Positions 9,785-19,466 are shown, counted from the stretch's first letter. The stretch is 64,000 nt of DNA from Streptomyces sp. AC558_RSS880 (GCF_019049255.1 NZ_JAGMUJ010000027.1:1-64000), one strand, 5' to 3'. A program made the numbers and translations. Notes: generated from the sequence alone by a model not told the origin.

Positions 9785-11038
9785 ATGAGCGCGACCCGAG
9801 GCGAGACGCTGCGCCGCCGGTCCGCCGGGGTGGTGTTCCTGCTGGTGCCCGCCCTGCTGGTCTGGCTGGCCGTCGCCGTCTACGACAAGAGGTTCACCGA
9901 CTCCGACCCGGTGGTCGTCGAGACCGACAGCGTCGGCAACGAGATGCACCTGGGCGCCGAGGTCAAACTGCGCGGCGTCGTCGTCGGCGAGGTACGCGCC
10001 GTCGACGCCACCGACGACGGGGCCCGGCTCACCCTCGCCATGAAGCCCGGCGCCCTCGACGACGTACCCTCCGACGTCCGCGCGCAGATGCTGCCGACCA
10101 CCCTGTTCGGCGAGCGGTTCGTGGCCCTCGTACCGCCGGAGCGGCCGTCGGCCGAACCGCTGGCCGCCGGAGCCGTCATCCCCCAGGACCGCTCCGAGAA
10201 CGCCGTCGAACTCCAGCAGGTCCTCGACGACGTCCTGCCGATGCTCACCGCGGTCCAGCCGCAGAAGCTGTCCGCGACCCTGTCGGCCGTCTCGCGGGCC
10301 CTGGAGGGACGCGGCGACCGGCTCGGCGACACGCTCGTCCGACTGGACGCCCACCTCGAGGAGTTCAACCCCCACCTGCCCACCCTCAACCGGGACCTCA
10401 AGCACCTCGTGAAGGTCGGCCACATCTACGCGGACGCCGCGCCCGACATCGTCACGGCGCTCACCGACTTCACCACCACCAGCGGCACCCTCGCCGAGCA
10501 GGAGGCCGCCTACGCCCGCACCCTCGGCGCCACCACCCGGACGGCCGAGGACATGACGGCCTTCCTGCGGAAGAACGAGGACAACATCATCCGGCTCAGC
10601 GCCACCGGCAGGCCCACCCTGGAACTGCTCGCCGAGTACTCCCCCTCCTTCCCCTGCACCCTGCGCACCCTCGCCGAGTTCGTGCCCGCCATGGACCGGG
10701 CGCTCGGCAAGGGCACCGACCGGCCCGGCATCCACGTCGACGTCACCACCGTCCCCTCGCGCGGCGCCTACCGCCCCGGCCGCGACACCCCGGTGTACGA
10801 CTCCGGCGGCGGCCCCCGCTGTCCCACCGTGCCCTACCTCGGCACGCTCGCCCGGCCCGCCGCGCAGGCGTCCGCGGCGGCCGGCCAGGACCTCGGGCCC
10901 GCCAACTCCCCGCAGGAGAACGACCTGGTCAACGAACTGCTCGCACCCGCCGCCGGCCGGCACCCCGGTGATCTGCCCGACTGGAGCAGCCTGCTCGTCG
11001 GCCCGGCCTACCGCGGCACGGAGGTGACCCTCGGATGA
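9785..11038 (+). CDS. MceA-family lipid-transport protein
   Basis: A 417-residue Mce subunit, the first of six. A single N-terminal membrane anchor (about residues 14-31) is followed by the MCE/MlaD domain (about 38-120, with VKLRGVVVGEVRAVDA), then a long helical region and a low-complexity tail containing a cysteine pair. In the known systems six different Mce proteins assemble into a hexameric ring and a helical tunnel that carries lipids across the envelope. ATG follows the permease stop by one base; its stop overlaps MceB. Confidence 0.92.
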   Translation: MSATRGETLRRRSAGVVFLLVPALLVWLAVAVYDKRFTDSDPVVVETDSVGNEMHLGAEVKLRGVVVGEVRAVDATDDGARLTLAMKPGALDDVPSDVRAQMLPTTLFGERFVALVPPERPSAEPLAAGAVIPQDRSENAVELQQVLDDVLPMLTAVQPQKLSATLSAVSRALEGRGDRLGDTLVRLDAHLEEFNPHLPTLNRDLKHLVKVGHIYADAAPDIVTALTDFTTTSGTLAEQEAAYARTLGATTRTAEDMTAFLRKNEDNIIRLSATGRPTLELLAEYSPSFPCTLRTLAEFVPAMDRALGKGTDRPGIHVDVTTVPSRGAYRPGRDTPVYDSGGGPRCPTVPYLGTLARPAAQASAAAGQDLGPANSPQENDLVNELLAPAAGRHPGDLPDWSSLLVGPAYRGTEVTLG

Positions 11039-12093
11039 CCGCCCCCGACAACGCGCACACCCGGCGCCGCCCGCTGACCGGGCCGCTGCTCAAGTCCCTG
11101 GTCTTCGTGGTCGTCACCGGCCTCGCCACGACCGTCCTCGGCCTCAGCGTCGCCAACACCGGTGTCAGCACCGGCACCAGCACCTACCGGGCCCTGTTCA
11201 CCGACGTCACCGGACTCGTCGACGGCGACAGCGTACGGATCTCCGGGGTGGAGGTCGGCGAGGTGACCGACGTCCGCGTCGTGCAACGGCGCACCGCCCA
11301 GGTCACCTTCACCGTCCGCGACGACCGCCGGCTGCCCCGGTCGGCCACCGCCGCCGTGAAGTACCTCAACATGGTCGGCCAGCGCTACGTCGCCCTCGAC
11401 CGCGGCAGCGGCGACCTCACCGGCACGCTCGAAGCGGGCGACACCATCCCGCTCGACCGCACCACACCCGCCCTCGACCTGACCCTGCTCTTCAACGGGT
11501 TCAAGCCGCTGTTCGAAGGGCTGTCCCCGAAGGACGTCAACGAACTCGCCGGATCGATCGTGCAGGTGCTCCAGGGCGAGGGCGCCACCGTCGACAGCCT
11601 GATCCGCCACATCGGCTCGCTCAGCACGACCGTCGCCGCCAAGGACAAGGTGATCGGCCAGGTCGTCGACAACCTCACCACCGTCCTGGAGACGCTCAAC
11701 GACCGCGAGGACAGCTTCGACGACCTCGTCGTCACCCTGCGGGACATCGTCACCGGCTTCAACGACGACCGTGAACCCCTCGGCGAGGCCGTCGAGGCCA
11801 TGGGCGACCTGACCACCGTCACCGCCGATCTCCTCGAGGACGGACGCGCCCCCCTCAAGCAGGACATCCGCGAACTGGGCCGGCTCTCGGCGAACCTGGG
11901 CGCACACACGCCGCAGATCGAGGACTTCCTCGAGCGCACCCCCGCCAAGATGACCGCCCTGGCCCGCCTGTCCTCCTACGGATCGTGGTTCAACCTCTAC
12001 CTCTGCGAGGCACGTGTGAGCGGAGTGACCACCTCCGACGGTTCGAAGCCGCCGACCGGCATCGCGATCACCGAATCGAGGTGCCGCGGATGA
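11035..12093 (+). CDS. MceB-family lipid-transport protein
   Basis: A 352-residue Mce subunit. N-terminal membrane anchor about residues 19-40, MCE domain about 45-125 (VRISGVEVGEVTDVRVV, then YVALDRG), followed by a long helical stretch with heptad-like leucines, and the family end motif GSWFNLYLCEARV near residue 322. Four-base overlaps with MceA and MceC indicate strict coupling and fixed stoichiometry, as expected of a hexamer of distinct subunits. Confidence 0.92.
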   Translation: MTAPDNAHTRRRPLTGPLLKSLVFVVVTGLATTVLGLSVANTGVSTGTSTYRALFTDVTGLVDGDSVRISGVEVGEVTDVRVVQRRTAQVTFTVRDDRRLPRSATAAVKYLNMVGQRYVALDRGSGDLTGTLEAGDTIPLDRTTPALDLTLLFNGFKPLFEGLSPKDVNELAGSIVQVLQGEGATVDSLIRHIGSLSTTVAAKDKVIGQVVDNLTTVLETLNDREDSFDDLVVTLRDIVTGFNDDREPLGEAVEAMGDLTTVTADLLEDGRAPLKQDIRELGRLSANLGAHTPQIEDFLERTPAKMTALARLSSYGSWFNLYLCEARVSGVTTSDGSKPPTGIAITESRCRG

Positions 12094-13166
12094 GGCCCTT
12101 CGCACGGCGCGAGCGGACCACCGGGGCCCGGCGCCCGTGGTTCAAGCCGGTCAAGGAACGCGACCCCGTCGCCGTCGCCGTCGTCGGACTGCTCGCCCTC
12201 ACCCTGCTCGCCGTCCTCGTCTACCACGTGGACCGGCTGCCGTTCGGCGGCGGTACGCGCTACAGCGCCGACTTCTCCGAGGCCGCCGGCCTCGACGAGG
12301 GCGACGAGGTGCGCATCGCCGGCGTCAAGGCGGGCGAGGTCACCGGCGTCGCCCTCGACGGCGCCAAGGTGAAGGTCACCTTCGAGGTCGAGGACGCCTG
12401 GATCGGCGACCGGACGACCGCCGCCATCGCCATCAAGACCCTCCTCGGCGACAAGTACCTGGCGCTCGACCCGCTCGGTTCCGCCCGGCAGGACCCCGGC
12501 AGCCGCATCCCGCTGTCCCGCACCACCTCCCCCTACGACGTGACCCAGGCGTTCCAGGACCTCGGCTCCACCGTCGAGGACATCGACACCCGGCGGCTCG
12601 CGGAGAGCTTCGAGACCCTCTCCGACACCTTCGAGAACTCCCCGCCCCATGTACGCACCGCCGCCGACGGCCTGTCCGCGCTGTCGAAGTCCGTCTCGAA
12701 ACGCGACGCGAAGCTCTCCGAACTCCTCAAGGGCAGCGCCCGGTTCACCAAGACGCTGGAGAACAAGAAGTCCAGCTTCGAGACCCTCATCGAGGACGGC
12801 GGCTCCCTGCTCGGCGAACTGAGGGACCGCCGCGGCGCCATCCGGGCTCTGCTCAAGGGCAGCAGGGAACTCGGTACCGAGATCAGCGGCCTCGTCGACG
12901 ACAACGAGAAGCAGCTCGGCCCCACCCTCAAGGCCCTCGGCCGGGTCACCGGCGTCCTGGAGAAGAACAACGCCCAGCTCGGCAAGACCCTCGCGCTGGT
13001 CGGCCCGTACTACCGCCTCGTCGGCAACACCCTGGGCAACGGCCGCTGGTTCGACAGCTACCTGTGCGGCGTCGTCCCCCGCGACTACCTGCCCGAGACG
13101 TCCCTGCCCGATACCGGCTGCCTGCCGCCGAAACAGACGGCGGCACAGGGGAACGGTGAGCGATGA
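12090..13166 (+). CDS. MceC-family lipid-transport protein
   Basis: A 358-residue Mce subunit. The ATG at 12090 gives the 4-bp overlap seen throughout the operon; the longer open frame upstream was rejected because it reads over MceB. Membrane anchor about residues 27-46, MCE domain about 55-135 (VRIAGVKAGEVTGVALDG), helical region, then NGRWFDSYLCGVVP near residue 312, the same end motif as MceB. The N-terminus is Arg/Lys-rich (cytoplasmic side). Confidence 0.92.
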   Translation: MRPFARRERTTGARRPWFKPVKERDPVAVAVVGLLALTLLAVLVYHVDRLPFGGGTRYSADFSEAAGLDEGDEVRIAGVKAGEVTGVALDGAKVKVTFEVEDAWIGDRTTAAIAIKTLLGDKYLALDPLGSARQDPGSRIPLSRTTSPYDVTQAFQDLGSTVEDIDTRRLAESFETLSDTFENSPPHVRTAADGLSALSKSVSKRDAKLSELLKGSARFTKTLENKKSSFETLIEDGGSLLGELRDRRGAIRALLKGSRELGTEISGLVDDNEKQLGPTLKALGRVTGVLEKNNAQLGKTLALVGPYYRLVGNTLGNGRWFDSYLCGVVPRDYLPETSLPDTGCLPPKQTAAQGNGER

Positions 13167-14182
13167 GCAGACGCAGAAAAGTCCTCACCGGCCTGCTCGC
13201 CCTCGCGGTGCTGGTCGCCGGAGGCCTCACCGCCGTCCGGGTCCTCGACCCCGACGGCACCCGCGTCACCGCCTACTTCGACCGCGCCGTCGGCATCTAC
13301 GCCGGGTCCGACCTGCGCGTCCTCGGTGTGCGGGTCGGCGAGGTGGAGTCGGTGCGGCCCCAGGGCACCACGGTGCGCGTCGGCCTCCTCCTGGACGAGG
13401 GCGTGAAGGTCCCCGAGGGCGCGCGGGCCGTCGTCGTCGCGCCGAGCGTCGTCGCCGACCGCTATGTGCAGCTCACCCCCGCCTACAGCGCGGGCCCCGC
13501 CCTCGCCGAGGGCGCCGTCCTGCCCGCCGCGCGCAACCGCACCCCCGTCGAGATCGACCAGCTCTACGACTCGGTCACCGAACTCGGCGAGGCACTCGGC
13601 CCGGACGGCGCCAACTCCAGCGGCGCCCTGTCCGAACTGCTGAGCACCGGCGCCGCCAACCTCGACGGCAACGGCGAGGCCATCGGCGAGAGCGTCGAGG
13701 AGTTCGGCAAGGCGGCCAAGACCCTCGACGGCAGCAGCGGCGACCTGTTCGGCACACTGCGCAGCCTCCAGACCTTCACCACGATGCTGAAGGAGAAGGA
13801 CACCGACGTGCGCACCGCGCAGGAACGCCTGGACGAGGTCGTCGGCTTCTTCGCCGACAACAAGGACGACCTGGCCGGCGCGCTCGAGGAACTCGGCACC
13901 GCCCTCGGTCAGATCAAGACCTTCATCGAGGACAACCGGGGCGAGCTGAAGGAGAACGTCGACCGGCTCGTCCCCCTCACCCGGACCCTCGTCGAGCAGC
14001 GGACCTCGCTCGCCGAGGCGCTGGACGTGGCGCCGCTGGCCGCGGGCAACGTCGTGAACGCCTACAACCCCGACACCCGCACCCTCGACGGCCGCGCCAA
14101 CCTCAACGAGATCAGCATGGGCGGACCGTTGCTGCCGCTGCCCGCGACCGGCGGCTCCTCCATCGGGGAGGGGGAGCGATGA
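13163..14182 (+). CDS. MceD-family lipid-transport protein
   Basis: A 339-residue Mce subunit. A short positively charged start and a membrane anchor (about residues 7-24) precede the MCE domain (about 33-115, LRVLGVRVGEVESVRPQG). The helical part contains repeated short acidic/leucine segments (FADNKDDLAGALEEL). The C-terminus lacks the long Pro-rich tail often seen in mycobacterial MceD. It overlaps MceC and MceE by 4 bp each. Confidence 0.9.
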   Translation: MSRRRKVLTGLLALAVLVAGGLTAVRVLDPDGTRVTAYFDRAVGIYAGSDLRVLGVRVGEVESVRPQGTTVRVGLLLDEGVKVPEGARAVVVAPSVVADRYVQLTPAYSAGPALAEGAVLPAARNRTPVEIDQLYDSVTELGEALGPDGANSSGALSELLSTGAANLDGNGEAIGESVEEFGKAAKTLDGSSGDLFGTLRSLQTFTTMLKEKDTDVRTAQERLDEVVGFFADNKDDLAGALEELGTALGQIKTFIEDNRGELKENVDRLVPLTRTLVEQRTSLAEALDVAPLAAGNVVNAYNPDTRTLDGRANLNEISMGGPLLPLPATGGSSIGEGER

Positions 14183-15519
14183 GACGCGGCACCCGGAACT
14201 CCGGCCCGCGGGCCGCGGCGGTGCGGCGCGGCGTGCTCACCACGGGCGGCGCCGCCGGCCTCACCCTGGGCGGACTCCTCGCCCTCGGCCTCGGCTTCGC
14301 CCTGGCCCTCGGCGTGGTCACCGTCGAACCGCCGCGCTTCGACGGCATCGAGGACCTGCCGCTGCCCGGCGGCGCCGACCTCGGCGACCACCCCTACACC
14401 GTCACCGCGGAACTCCGGGACGTGCTCAGCCTGGTCCCGCAGTCCGCGGTGAAGGTCAACGACGTCGCCGTCGGCCGGGTCACCGCCGTCGAACTCGGCC
14501 GCGACGACTGGTCGGCCCGCGTCACCATGAAGATCAACGGCGATGTACGGCTGCCCGCCGACGCCACCGCCCGCCTCGAACAGTCCAGCCTGCTGGGCGA
14601 GAAGTACGTCCAGCTCGTCGCGCCCGACCGGGAGACCGGAGCCGCGAGGCTGGCGGACGGGGCCGTCATCCCGGTCTCCCGCACCAGCCGCAACACCGAG
14701 GTGGAGGAGGTGTTCGGCGCACTGTCCCTGCTCCTCAACGGCGGCGGGGTCAACCAGCTCAAGACCATCACCCGGGAACTCAACGCGGCGCTCGGCGGCC
14801 GCGAGCCCGAGGTCCGCTCCGTGCTGAAACGGGTCGACACCCTGGTGACCGACCTCGACGACCACCGGGGCGACATCACCGATGCCCTCGACGCCGTCAA
14901 CCGGCTCTCCACGACCCTCGCCACCCGCAAGGACGACGTCGGCACCGTCCTCACCGGCCTCTCGCCCGGCCTGAAGACGCTCGAGAAGCAGCGCGGCTCA
15001 CTGCTGACCATGCTGCGCTCCCTCGACACGCTCTCCGGCGTCGCCGTCACCACCATCGACGCGAGCAAGGACGACATGATCGCCGACCTCAAGGCCATCG
15101 CGCCGACCCTGAAGGCGCTCGCGGACGCGGGCACGGACCTGCCCGACTCCCTGGAGGTGCTGCTGACGTACCCGTTCACCGACGAGGTGCTGCGGGGCGT
15201 GAAGGGCGACTACCTCAACGTGTACCTGGACATGGCCGCCGTGCCCGGGACCCAGGTGATCCCGCCGCTGGTGCCGCGGGGCACGGCCTCGCCCTCCGCC
15301 CCGGCGGACGGCGGGCCGGGAGCGGCCGGGGAGGAGCGGTCCGAGGGGAGGACGGACGGGGAACGGAAGTCCGCCGCGCCGTCGGCGGCCCCGTCCCGGC
15401 GGCCCTCACCGACGCCCTCCTCCCCGCTGCCCCTGCCCTCCGTCCCCGTCACCGCCCCCGCCCCTGTCACCGGAACGCCGGCGGATCCGACGGCCGCCCG
15501 GGGAGGTGAGCCGGGTTGA
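14179..15519 (+). CDS. MceE-family protein without a lipobox
   Basis: A 446-residue Mce subunit. The hydrophobic N-terminal segment (about residues 22-46, GLTLGGLLALGLGFALALGV) is followed by the MCE domain (about 65-145, VKVNDVAVGRVTAVELG) and helical region, then a Ser/Pro/Ala-rich tail of roughly 80 residues. Mycobacterial MceE proteins (LprK type) are lipoproteins; here there is no cysteine near the signal segment, so a membrane anchor replaces the lipid anchor. ATG at 14179 overlaps MceD; its stop overlaps the TTG start of MceF. Confidence 0.9.
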   Translation: MRRGTRNSGPRAAAVRRGVLTTGGAAGLTLGGLLALGLGFALALGVVTVEPPRFDGIEDLPLPGGADLGDHPYTVTAELRDVLSLVPQSAVKVNDVAVGRVTAVELGRDDWSARVTMKINGDVRLPADATARLEQSSLLGEKYVQLVAPDRETGAARLADGAVIPVSRTSRNTEVEEVFGALSLLLNGGGVNQLKTITRELNAALGGREPEVRSVLKRVDTLVTDLDDHRGDITDALDAVNRLSTTLATRKDDVGTVLTGLSPGLKTLEKQRGSLLTMLRSLDTLSGVAVTTIDASKDDMIADLKAIAPTLKALADAGTDLPDSLEVLLTYPFTDEVLRGVKGDYLNVYLDMAAVPGTQVIPPLVPRGTASPSAPADGGPGAAGEERSEGRTDGERKSAAPSAAPSRRPSPTPSSPLPLPSVPVTAPAPVTGTPADPTAARGGEPG

Positions 15520-16793
15520 TCACCCTCGCCGTACGGCTGAAGAACCTCGCCTTCCTCGTCGTCGCCGTCCTCGCCCTCTCCTTCCTCGGCATCCGCTACG
15601 CCGACCTCGGGCGGTACGTCGGCGTCGCCGACTACTACACCGTCGACGTGCGACTCCCGCGCACCGGCGGTCTGTTCACCCACTCCGACGTCACCTACCG
15701 GGGCGTCTCCGTGGGCCGCGTCGGACCGATCGGCCTGACCGCGGACGGTGTCGTCGCCGAACTCCGCATCAAGAAGTCCGCCCCGCGCATCCCCGCCGAC
15801 ACCCGCGCCGTGGTCGCCGGGCTCTCCGCGGTGGGCGAGCAGTACATCGACCTGCGGCCCGAGAGCGACGGCGGCCCCTACCTCGCCGAGGGCGCCCGCA
15901 TCGAACAGGCCGACACCCAGGTGCCCAGACCCGTCACCGACGTGCTCAGCAGCATCGACGACCTCACCCGCTCCGTCCCGCTCGACGACCTGCGCACGGT
16001 CGTGGACGAGTTCGGCAAGGCCTTCGAAGGCCACGGCGACGACCTCCAGGCCCTGCTCGACAGCGGCAGCGACTTCGTGGAGGCCGCCGACCGCGCCCTG
16101 CCGTCCACCACCAGGCTCATCACCGACGGCGAGACCGTCCTGCGCACCCAGGCCGAGGAGGAGCAGGCCATCCGTGACTTCGCCGTCGGGGCGGAGGAAC
16201 TGGCCCGCACCCTCAAGGGCTCCGACGCCGACCTGCGCCGCCTCCTCACCGTCGCCCCCGAGGCCGCCACCCAGGTCAGCGGCGTCCTGCGGGACCTGGA
16301 CCCGAGCCTGGGCGTCGTCCTCGCCAATCTGCTCACCACCTCCGAGATCGCCGTCACCCGGCAGCGCGGCACGGAGGAACTCCTCGTGAAGTTCCCGGCG
16401 GCCGTCGCCGCCGGCGCCACCGCCGTCGACGGAGGGAAGCTGAACCTCGGCATGGCCGTCACCTTCTTCAAGCCCCTGCCCTGCACCGCCGGATACGGCG
16501 CCACGCGCTACCGCAACGGGCTCGACCTCGGCACCACGCCCGCCCTCAACACCGGCGCGGCCTGCACCGCCCCCGCCGCGGACGGGGTCAACGTGCGCGG
16601 CTCGGCGAACGCTCCGAAGGGCGGCCCGGTGCCCGACCCGGCCAGGCCCGGATCCCTGCCCTCCGGCAGCGGCGGGGCACGGACGGGCGGACCGGCCGCA
16701 CTCCCCGGCGCCCTCGCCCTGCCCGGCCAGGACGGCGAGGCACCGGGGGACCTGGCGGGCCTCCTCGCCCCGGCCGGCGGGAGCACGCGATGA
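15516..16793 (+). CDS. MceF-family lipid-transport protein
   Basis: A 425-residue Mce subunit and the last of the six. It starts with TTG at 15516, which overlaps the MceE stop in a TTGA quartet; no ATG or GTG nearby fits so well. Membrane anchor about residues 8-27, MCE domain about 40-120 (VTYRGVSVGRVGPIGL), long helical region and a Gly/Pro-rich C-terminal tail with two cysteines. The stop overlaps the first Mce-associated gene by 4 bp. Confidence 0.92.
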   Translation: MITLAVRLKNLAFLVVAVLALSFLGIRYADLGRYVGVADYYTVDVRLPRTGGLFTHSDVTYRGVSVGRVGPIGLTADGVVAELRIKKSAPRIPADTRAVVAGLSAVGEQYIDLRPESDGGPYLAEGARIEQADTQVPRPVTDVLSSIDDLTRSVPLDDLRTVVDEFGKAFEGHGDDLQALLDSGSDFVEAADRALPSTTRLITDGETVLRTQAEEEQAIRDFAVGAEELARTLKGSDADLRRLLTVAPEAATQVSGVLRDLDPSLGVVLANLLTTSEIAVTRQRGTEELLVKFPAAVAAGATAVDGGKLNLGMAVTFFKPLPCTAGYGATRYRNGLDLGTTPALNTGAACTAPAADGVNVRGSANAPKGGPVPDPARPGSLPSGSGGARTGGPAALPGALALPGQDGEAPGDLAGLLAPAGGSTR

Positions 16794-17305
16794 ACAGGGC
16801 CCGGATCCTCACCGGCGTGGGCCTCGTCCTGGCGCTCGGTCTCTTCGGCATCGGCGCGTGGACGTACGCGCAGGCACGCACCGACGACGCGCTCGCGTAC
16901 GGCCGGGAGCGCGACCGGGCGCTCTCCGACGGACGGGCGGGCATCGCCGTGCTCACCACGCTCGACGCCACCACCCGGCAGCGGGCCGAGCAGGGCATCC
17001 GGGCCTGGCGCGACGCCTCCACCGGGCCGCTGCGCGAGGAACTGGGCCGCACCGAGGCGAAGGCGGGCGCCTCGGCGCGCGGCACGGTCACCGAGGCGGC
17101 CGTCACCGCACTCGACACGCGGACCGGCACGGCCAAGCTGATCACCACCGTCCGCGTCGAGGTCACCCCCGCCGGGACGAAGAAGCCGGCCACCGACCGC
17201 AAACGCCTGGAGGCGGTCCTGGCCCGCACGGGCGAGGGGGAGTGGAAGGTGAGGGCGCTGAGCGCGGTACCGCTCTCGGGGGAGCAGGAGGACGGGGACC
17301 GATGA
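16790..17305 (+). CDS. Mce-associated membrane protein 1
   Basis: A 171-residue Mas-type protein. One membrane helix at about residues 7-25 is followed by an extracytoplasmic domain with the NTF2-like pattern of Mce-associated proteins: an early helix with GIAVLTTLDATTRQRAEQGI and late strands ending EWKVRALSAVP. In other actinobacteria such proteins (for example OrfABCD in M. smegmatis) stabilise or assist the Mce complex. Overlaps MceF and the next gene by 4 bp or less. Confidence 0.85.
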   Translation: MNRARILTGVGLVLALGLFGIGAWTYAQARTDDALAYGRERDRALSDGRAGIAVLTTLDATTRQRAEQGIRAWRDASTGPLREELGRTEAKAGASARGTVTEAAVTALDTRTGTAKLITTVRVEVTPAGTKKPATDRKRLEAVLARTGEGEWKVRALSAVPLSGEQEDGDR

Positions 17306-17991
17306 CACTGGTACGGCTGCTGCGCGGGGGCAGGGCACAGGATTCCCCGGGGGACGCGGACCCGGGAGCGGGCCTCGAACCGGACCAGGCTTCCGGGACG
17401 GGACCCGGGGACGGGCGTTCCGGGGACGGGCACTCCGGTGCGGAGGGCCTCGCGGACGAGTCCTCCGCGGACCCGGCGGACGGTGTCCGCGCCCGTCGGA
17501 CACGACGGGCCGCCCTCGCCGCCCTCACCGCGGTGCTCGCCCTCGGCGGCTGCGGCTTCCTCTACGGCGCCCACCGGCTCACGTCGGCCGAGTCCGCCCG
17601 GAACCGCGCGCTCACCGACACCGAGGCCACCCACCGTGTCGCCGGCGAGGTCGCCAACGCCCTCGCCCGTGTCTTCTCCTACACACCGGACGGCACCGCG
17701 GCCGCCGAGCGCTCCGCACGCTCCGTCCTCGACGGCCGCGCCGCCCGCCAGTACCAGGACCTCTTCGACCAGGTCCGCGACGACCTCACCGAGCAGCGCG
17801 TCACCCTGAGCACCCGGGCCGTCCGCACCGGGGTGATCGAACTCGACGGCGACAGGGCGCGCCTGCTGGTCTTCCTCGACCAGACCTCCCGCCGCGGCAA
17901 GGACGAGGCCACCACCGCGGCGGCCCAGCTCACCGTCACGGCCCGGCTCGAGAACGACCGGTGGCGGATCGTCGACCTCAAGGCCCGCTGA
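17302..17991 (+). CDS. Mce-associated membrane protein 2
   Basis: A 229-residue protein with a disordered Gly/Asp/Ser-rich cytoplasmic start (about 1-65), one membrane helix (about 70-90, ALAALTAVLALGGCGFLYGA) and an NTF2-like outer domain ending NDRWRIVDLKAR. The start ATG at 17302 overlaps the preceding stop; the longer frame upstream is a shadow. The GC-GF inside the helix is not at a lipobox position. Belongs to the same Mas family as its neighbours. Confidence 0.83.
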   Translation: MTLVRLLRGGRAQDSPGDADPGAGLEPDQASGTGPGDGRSGDGHSGAEGLADESSADPADGVRARRTRRAALAALTAVLALGGCGFLYGAHRLTSAESARNRALTDTEATHRVAGEVANALARVFSYTPDGTAAAERSARSVLDGRAARQYQDLFDQVRDDLTEQRVTLSTRAVRTGVIELDGDRARLLVFLDQTSRRGKDEATTAAAQLTVTARLENDRWRIVDLKAR

Positions 17992-18018
17992 CCCGTGCGC
18001 GGGAGACTGGAGCACCCC

Positions 18019-18567
18019 ATGAAACGAGCGGTCCGCGTCCTCACCGCACACCGCCCCCGGCCCCTGCCGTCCCTGCTCCTCGCCCTCACCCTCCTCGCGG
18101 GCGGCTTCGCGGCCTGGACGGGGCAGGACTGGTACCGCGCGGCCCACGACGACCGGGCCGCGTACGCCGCGCAACGGGACGAGGCGCTCGCCGCCGGGGA
18201 GCAGGCCGTGCAGAACCTCAACACGCTCGACCACCGGGACCTGAACCAGGGCCTCGACCTGTGGGAGTCGTCGACCACCGGTGAACTGCACGAACAACTG
18301 GCGTCGGGGCGCGACGAGTTCGCCGAGCAGGTGAAGGCGGCGAAGACGGTCACCACGGCCCGGGTGCTGTCGGGCGCCGTCACCGAGCTCGACGACCGCG
18401 CGGGCCGCGCCCGGGTGCTGGTCGCCCTGCGCGTCACCGTCAGGGCGTCCGACGGCGCGAAGACGGACAAGGACAGCCGCATGCTCGGCGAACTCACCCG
18501 CACCGGGGGCCGGTGGAAGCTGAGCGCCCTGGGCCAGGCCCCCGTGGGCGGCGCACCGACCGGCTGA
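18019..18567 (+). CDS. Mce-associated membrane protein 3
   Basis: A 182-residue Mas-type protein, close in plan to protein 1: membrane helix (about residues 16-36), then EQAVQNLNTLDHRDLNQGLD, which corresponds to the first helix of the NTF2-like domain, and a late GGRWKLSALGQAP strand. The ATG at 18019 is preferred over the GTG at 17995 because GGAG lies just before it and the protein then begins with the usual Lys/Arg residues. Probably produced from tandem duplication of a Mas gene. Confidence 0.82.
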   Translation: MKRAVRVLTAHRPRPLPSLLLALTLLAGGFAAWTGQDWYRAAHDDRAAYAAQRDEALAAGEQAVQNLNTLDHRDLNQGLDLWESSTTGELHEQLASGRDEFAEQVKAAKTVTTARVLSGAVTELDDRAGRARVLVALRVTVRASDGAKTDKDSRMLGELTRTGGRWKLSALGQAPVGGAPTG

Positions 18568-18612
18568 CCCGGTTCCGCACCGCGCAAGCCGCCGCACCGA
18601 GAGGACAGCACG

Positions 18613-19404
18613 ATGTCGACGACCCGCCACCACATCAACCGCCAGCGGCGCCGCCAGGCCCGCGAGACCCGGCCCGCCGCTTCCACCGGGGCCCCGGAGA
18701 GCACCGGAAGCCGGACCCGCACGGGCGGTACGGCCGTCCTGTCCCCTCCCGGCCCCTCGCCCTCGTCCTCCGCGCGGACGACAGGGACGACAGGGACGAC
18801 CGGGACGGCCGGGACGACCGAGGAGGGGAAGGCGGACCGGACCCGGTCGCGCCGCCCGGTGGGCCTCGTGGTGCTCTGCGCGCTGACCGTGCTCCTCGGC
18901 GGCTTCGCCGGCTGGGCGCACGCGAAGGCCGAAGCGCTCCGGGACGACCCCGCGCGGCGCAACACCGCCCTGACCGATCTCGCCCGCACCGGCGAGATCA
19001 AGGGACAGACGTCCAAGGCCGTCGACCGGCTCTTCTCCTACGACCACACCGACCCCGGCGCCCTCGAGGAGGCCGCGCGGGACCTCCTCACCGGGAAGGC
19101 CGTCGACCAGCACCGCACCCTGCTCGCCGACGTCCGGAAGCGGGCCGACGGGCAGAAGGCGGTGATCACCACGACGGTCACCGAGAGCGCGGTCGAACGG
19201 ATCGACGGCCACCGGGCCCGGGTCCTCGTCTACGCCGACCAGAGCAGCGTCGCCACCGCCGGAAGCGCGAAGGACGCCAAGGACGCGAAGGACGCGAAGG
19301 ACACGCAGGACGAGGGCGTGTACGCGGGCGCCATGCTCGCCGTCGACGTCGTGCACCGCGACGGACGGTGGCTCGTCTCCGGCATCGACACCTTCGGCCG
19401 CTGA
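18613..19404 (+). CDS. Mce-associated membrane protein 4 with AKD and TGT repeats
   Basis: A 263-residue Mas-type protein. A long cytoplasmic Arg/Ser/Thr-rich part includes a GTT/TGT repeat (about residues 56-68). One membrane helix lies at about 83-102 and the NTF2-like outer domain contains an inserted AKD repeat (four units near residues 219-231) before the last strands, DGRWLVSGIDTFGR. Both repeats are coded by near-perfect 9-to-12-bp DNA repeats and could vary by slippage. GAGAGGA-type ribosome site before ATG. Confidence 0.82.
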   Translation: MSTTRHHINRQRRRQARETRPAASTGAPESTGSRTRTGGTAVLSPPGPSPSSSARTTGTTGTTGTAGTTEEGKADRTRSRRPVGLVVLCALTVLLGGFAGWAHAKAEALRDDPARRNTALTDLARTGEIKGQTSKAVDRLFSYDHTDPGALEEAARDLLTGKAVDQHRTLLADVRKRADGQKAVITTTVTESAVERIDGHRARVLVYADQSSVATAGSAKDAKDAKDAKDTQDEGVYAGAMLAVDVVHRDGRWLVSGIDTFGR

Positions 19405-19466
19405 GGGCCGCACGACCGACGGAACCCACGGGCGCGACCGCCCCGCATCCGACAGGAGTGACAGCC

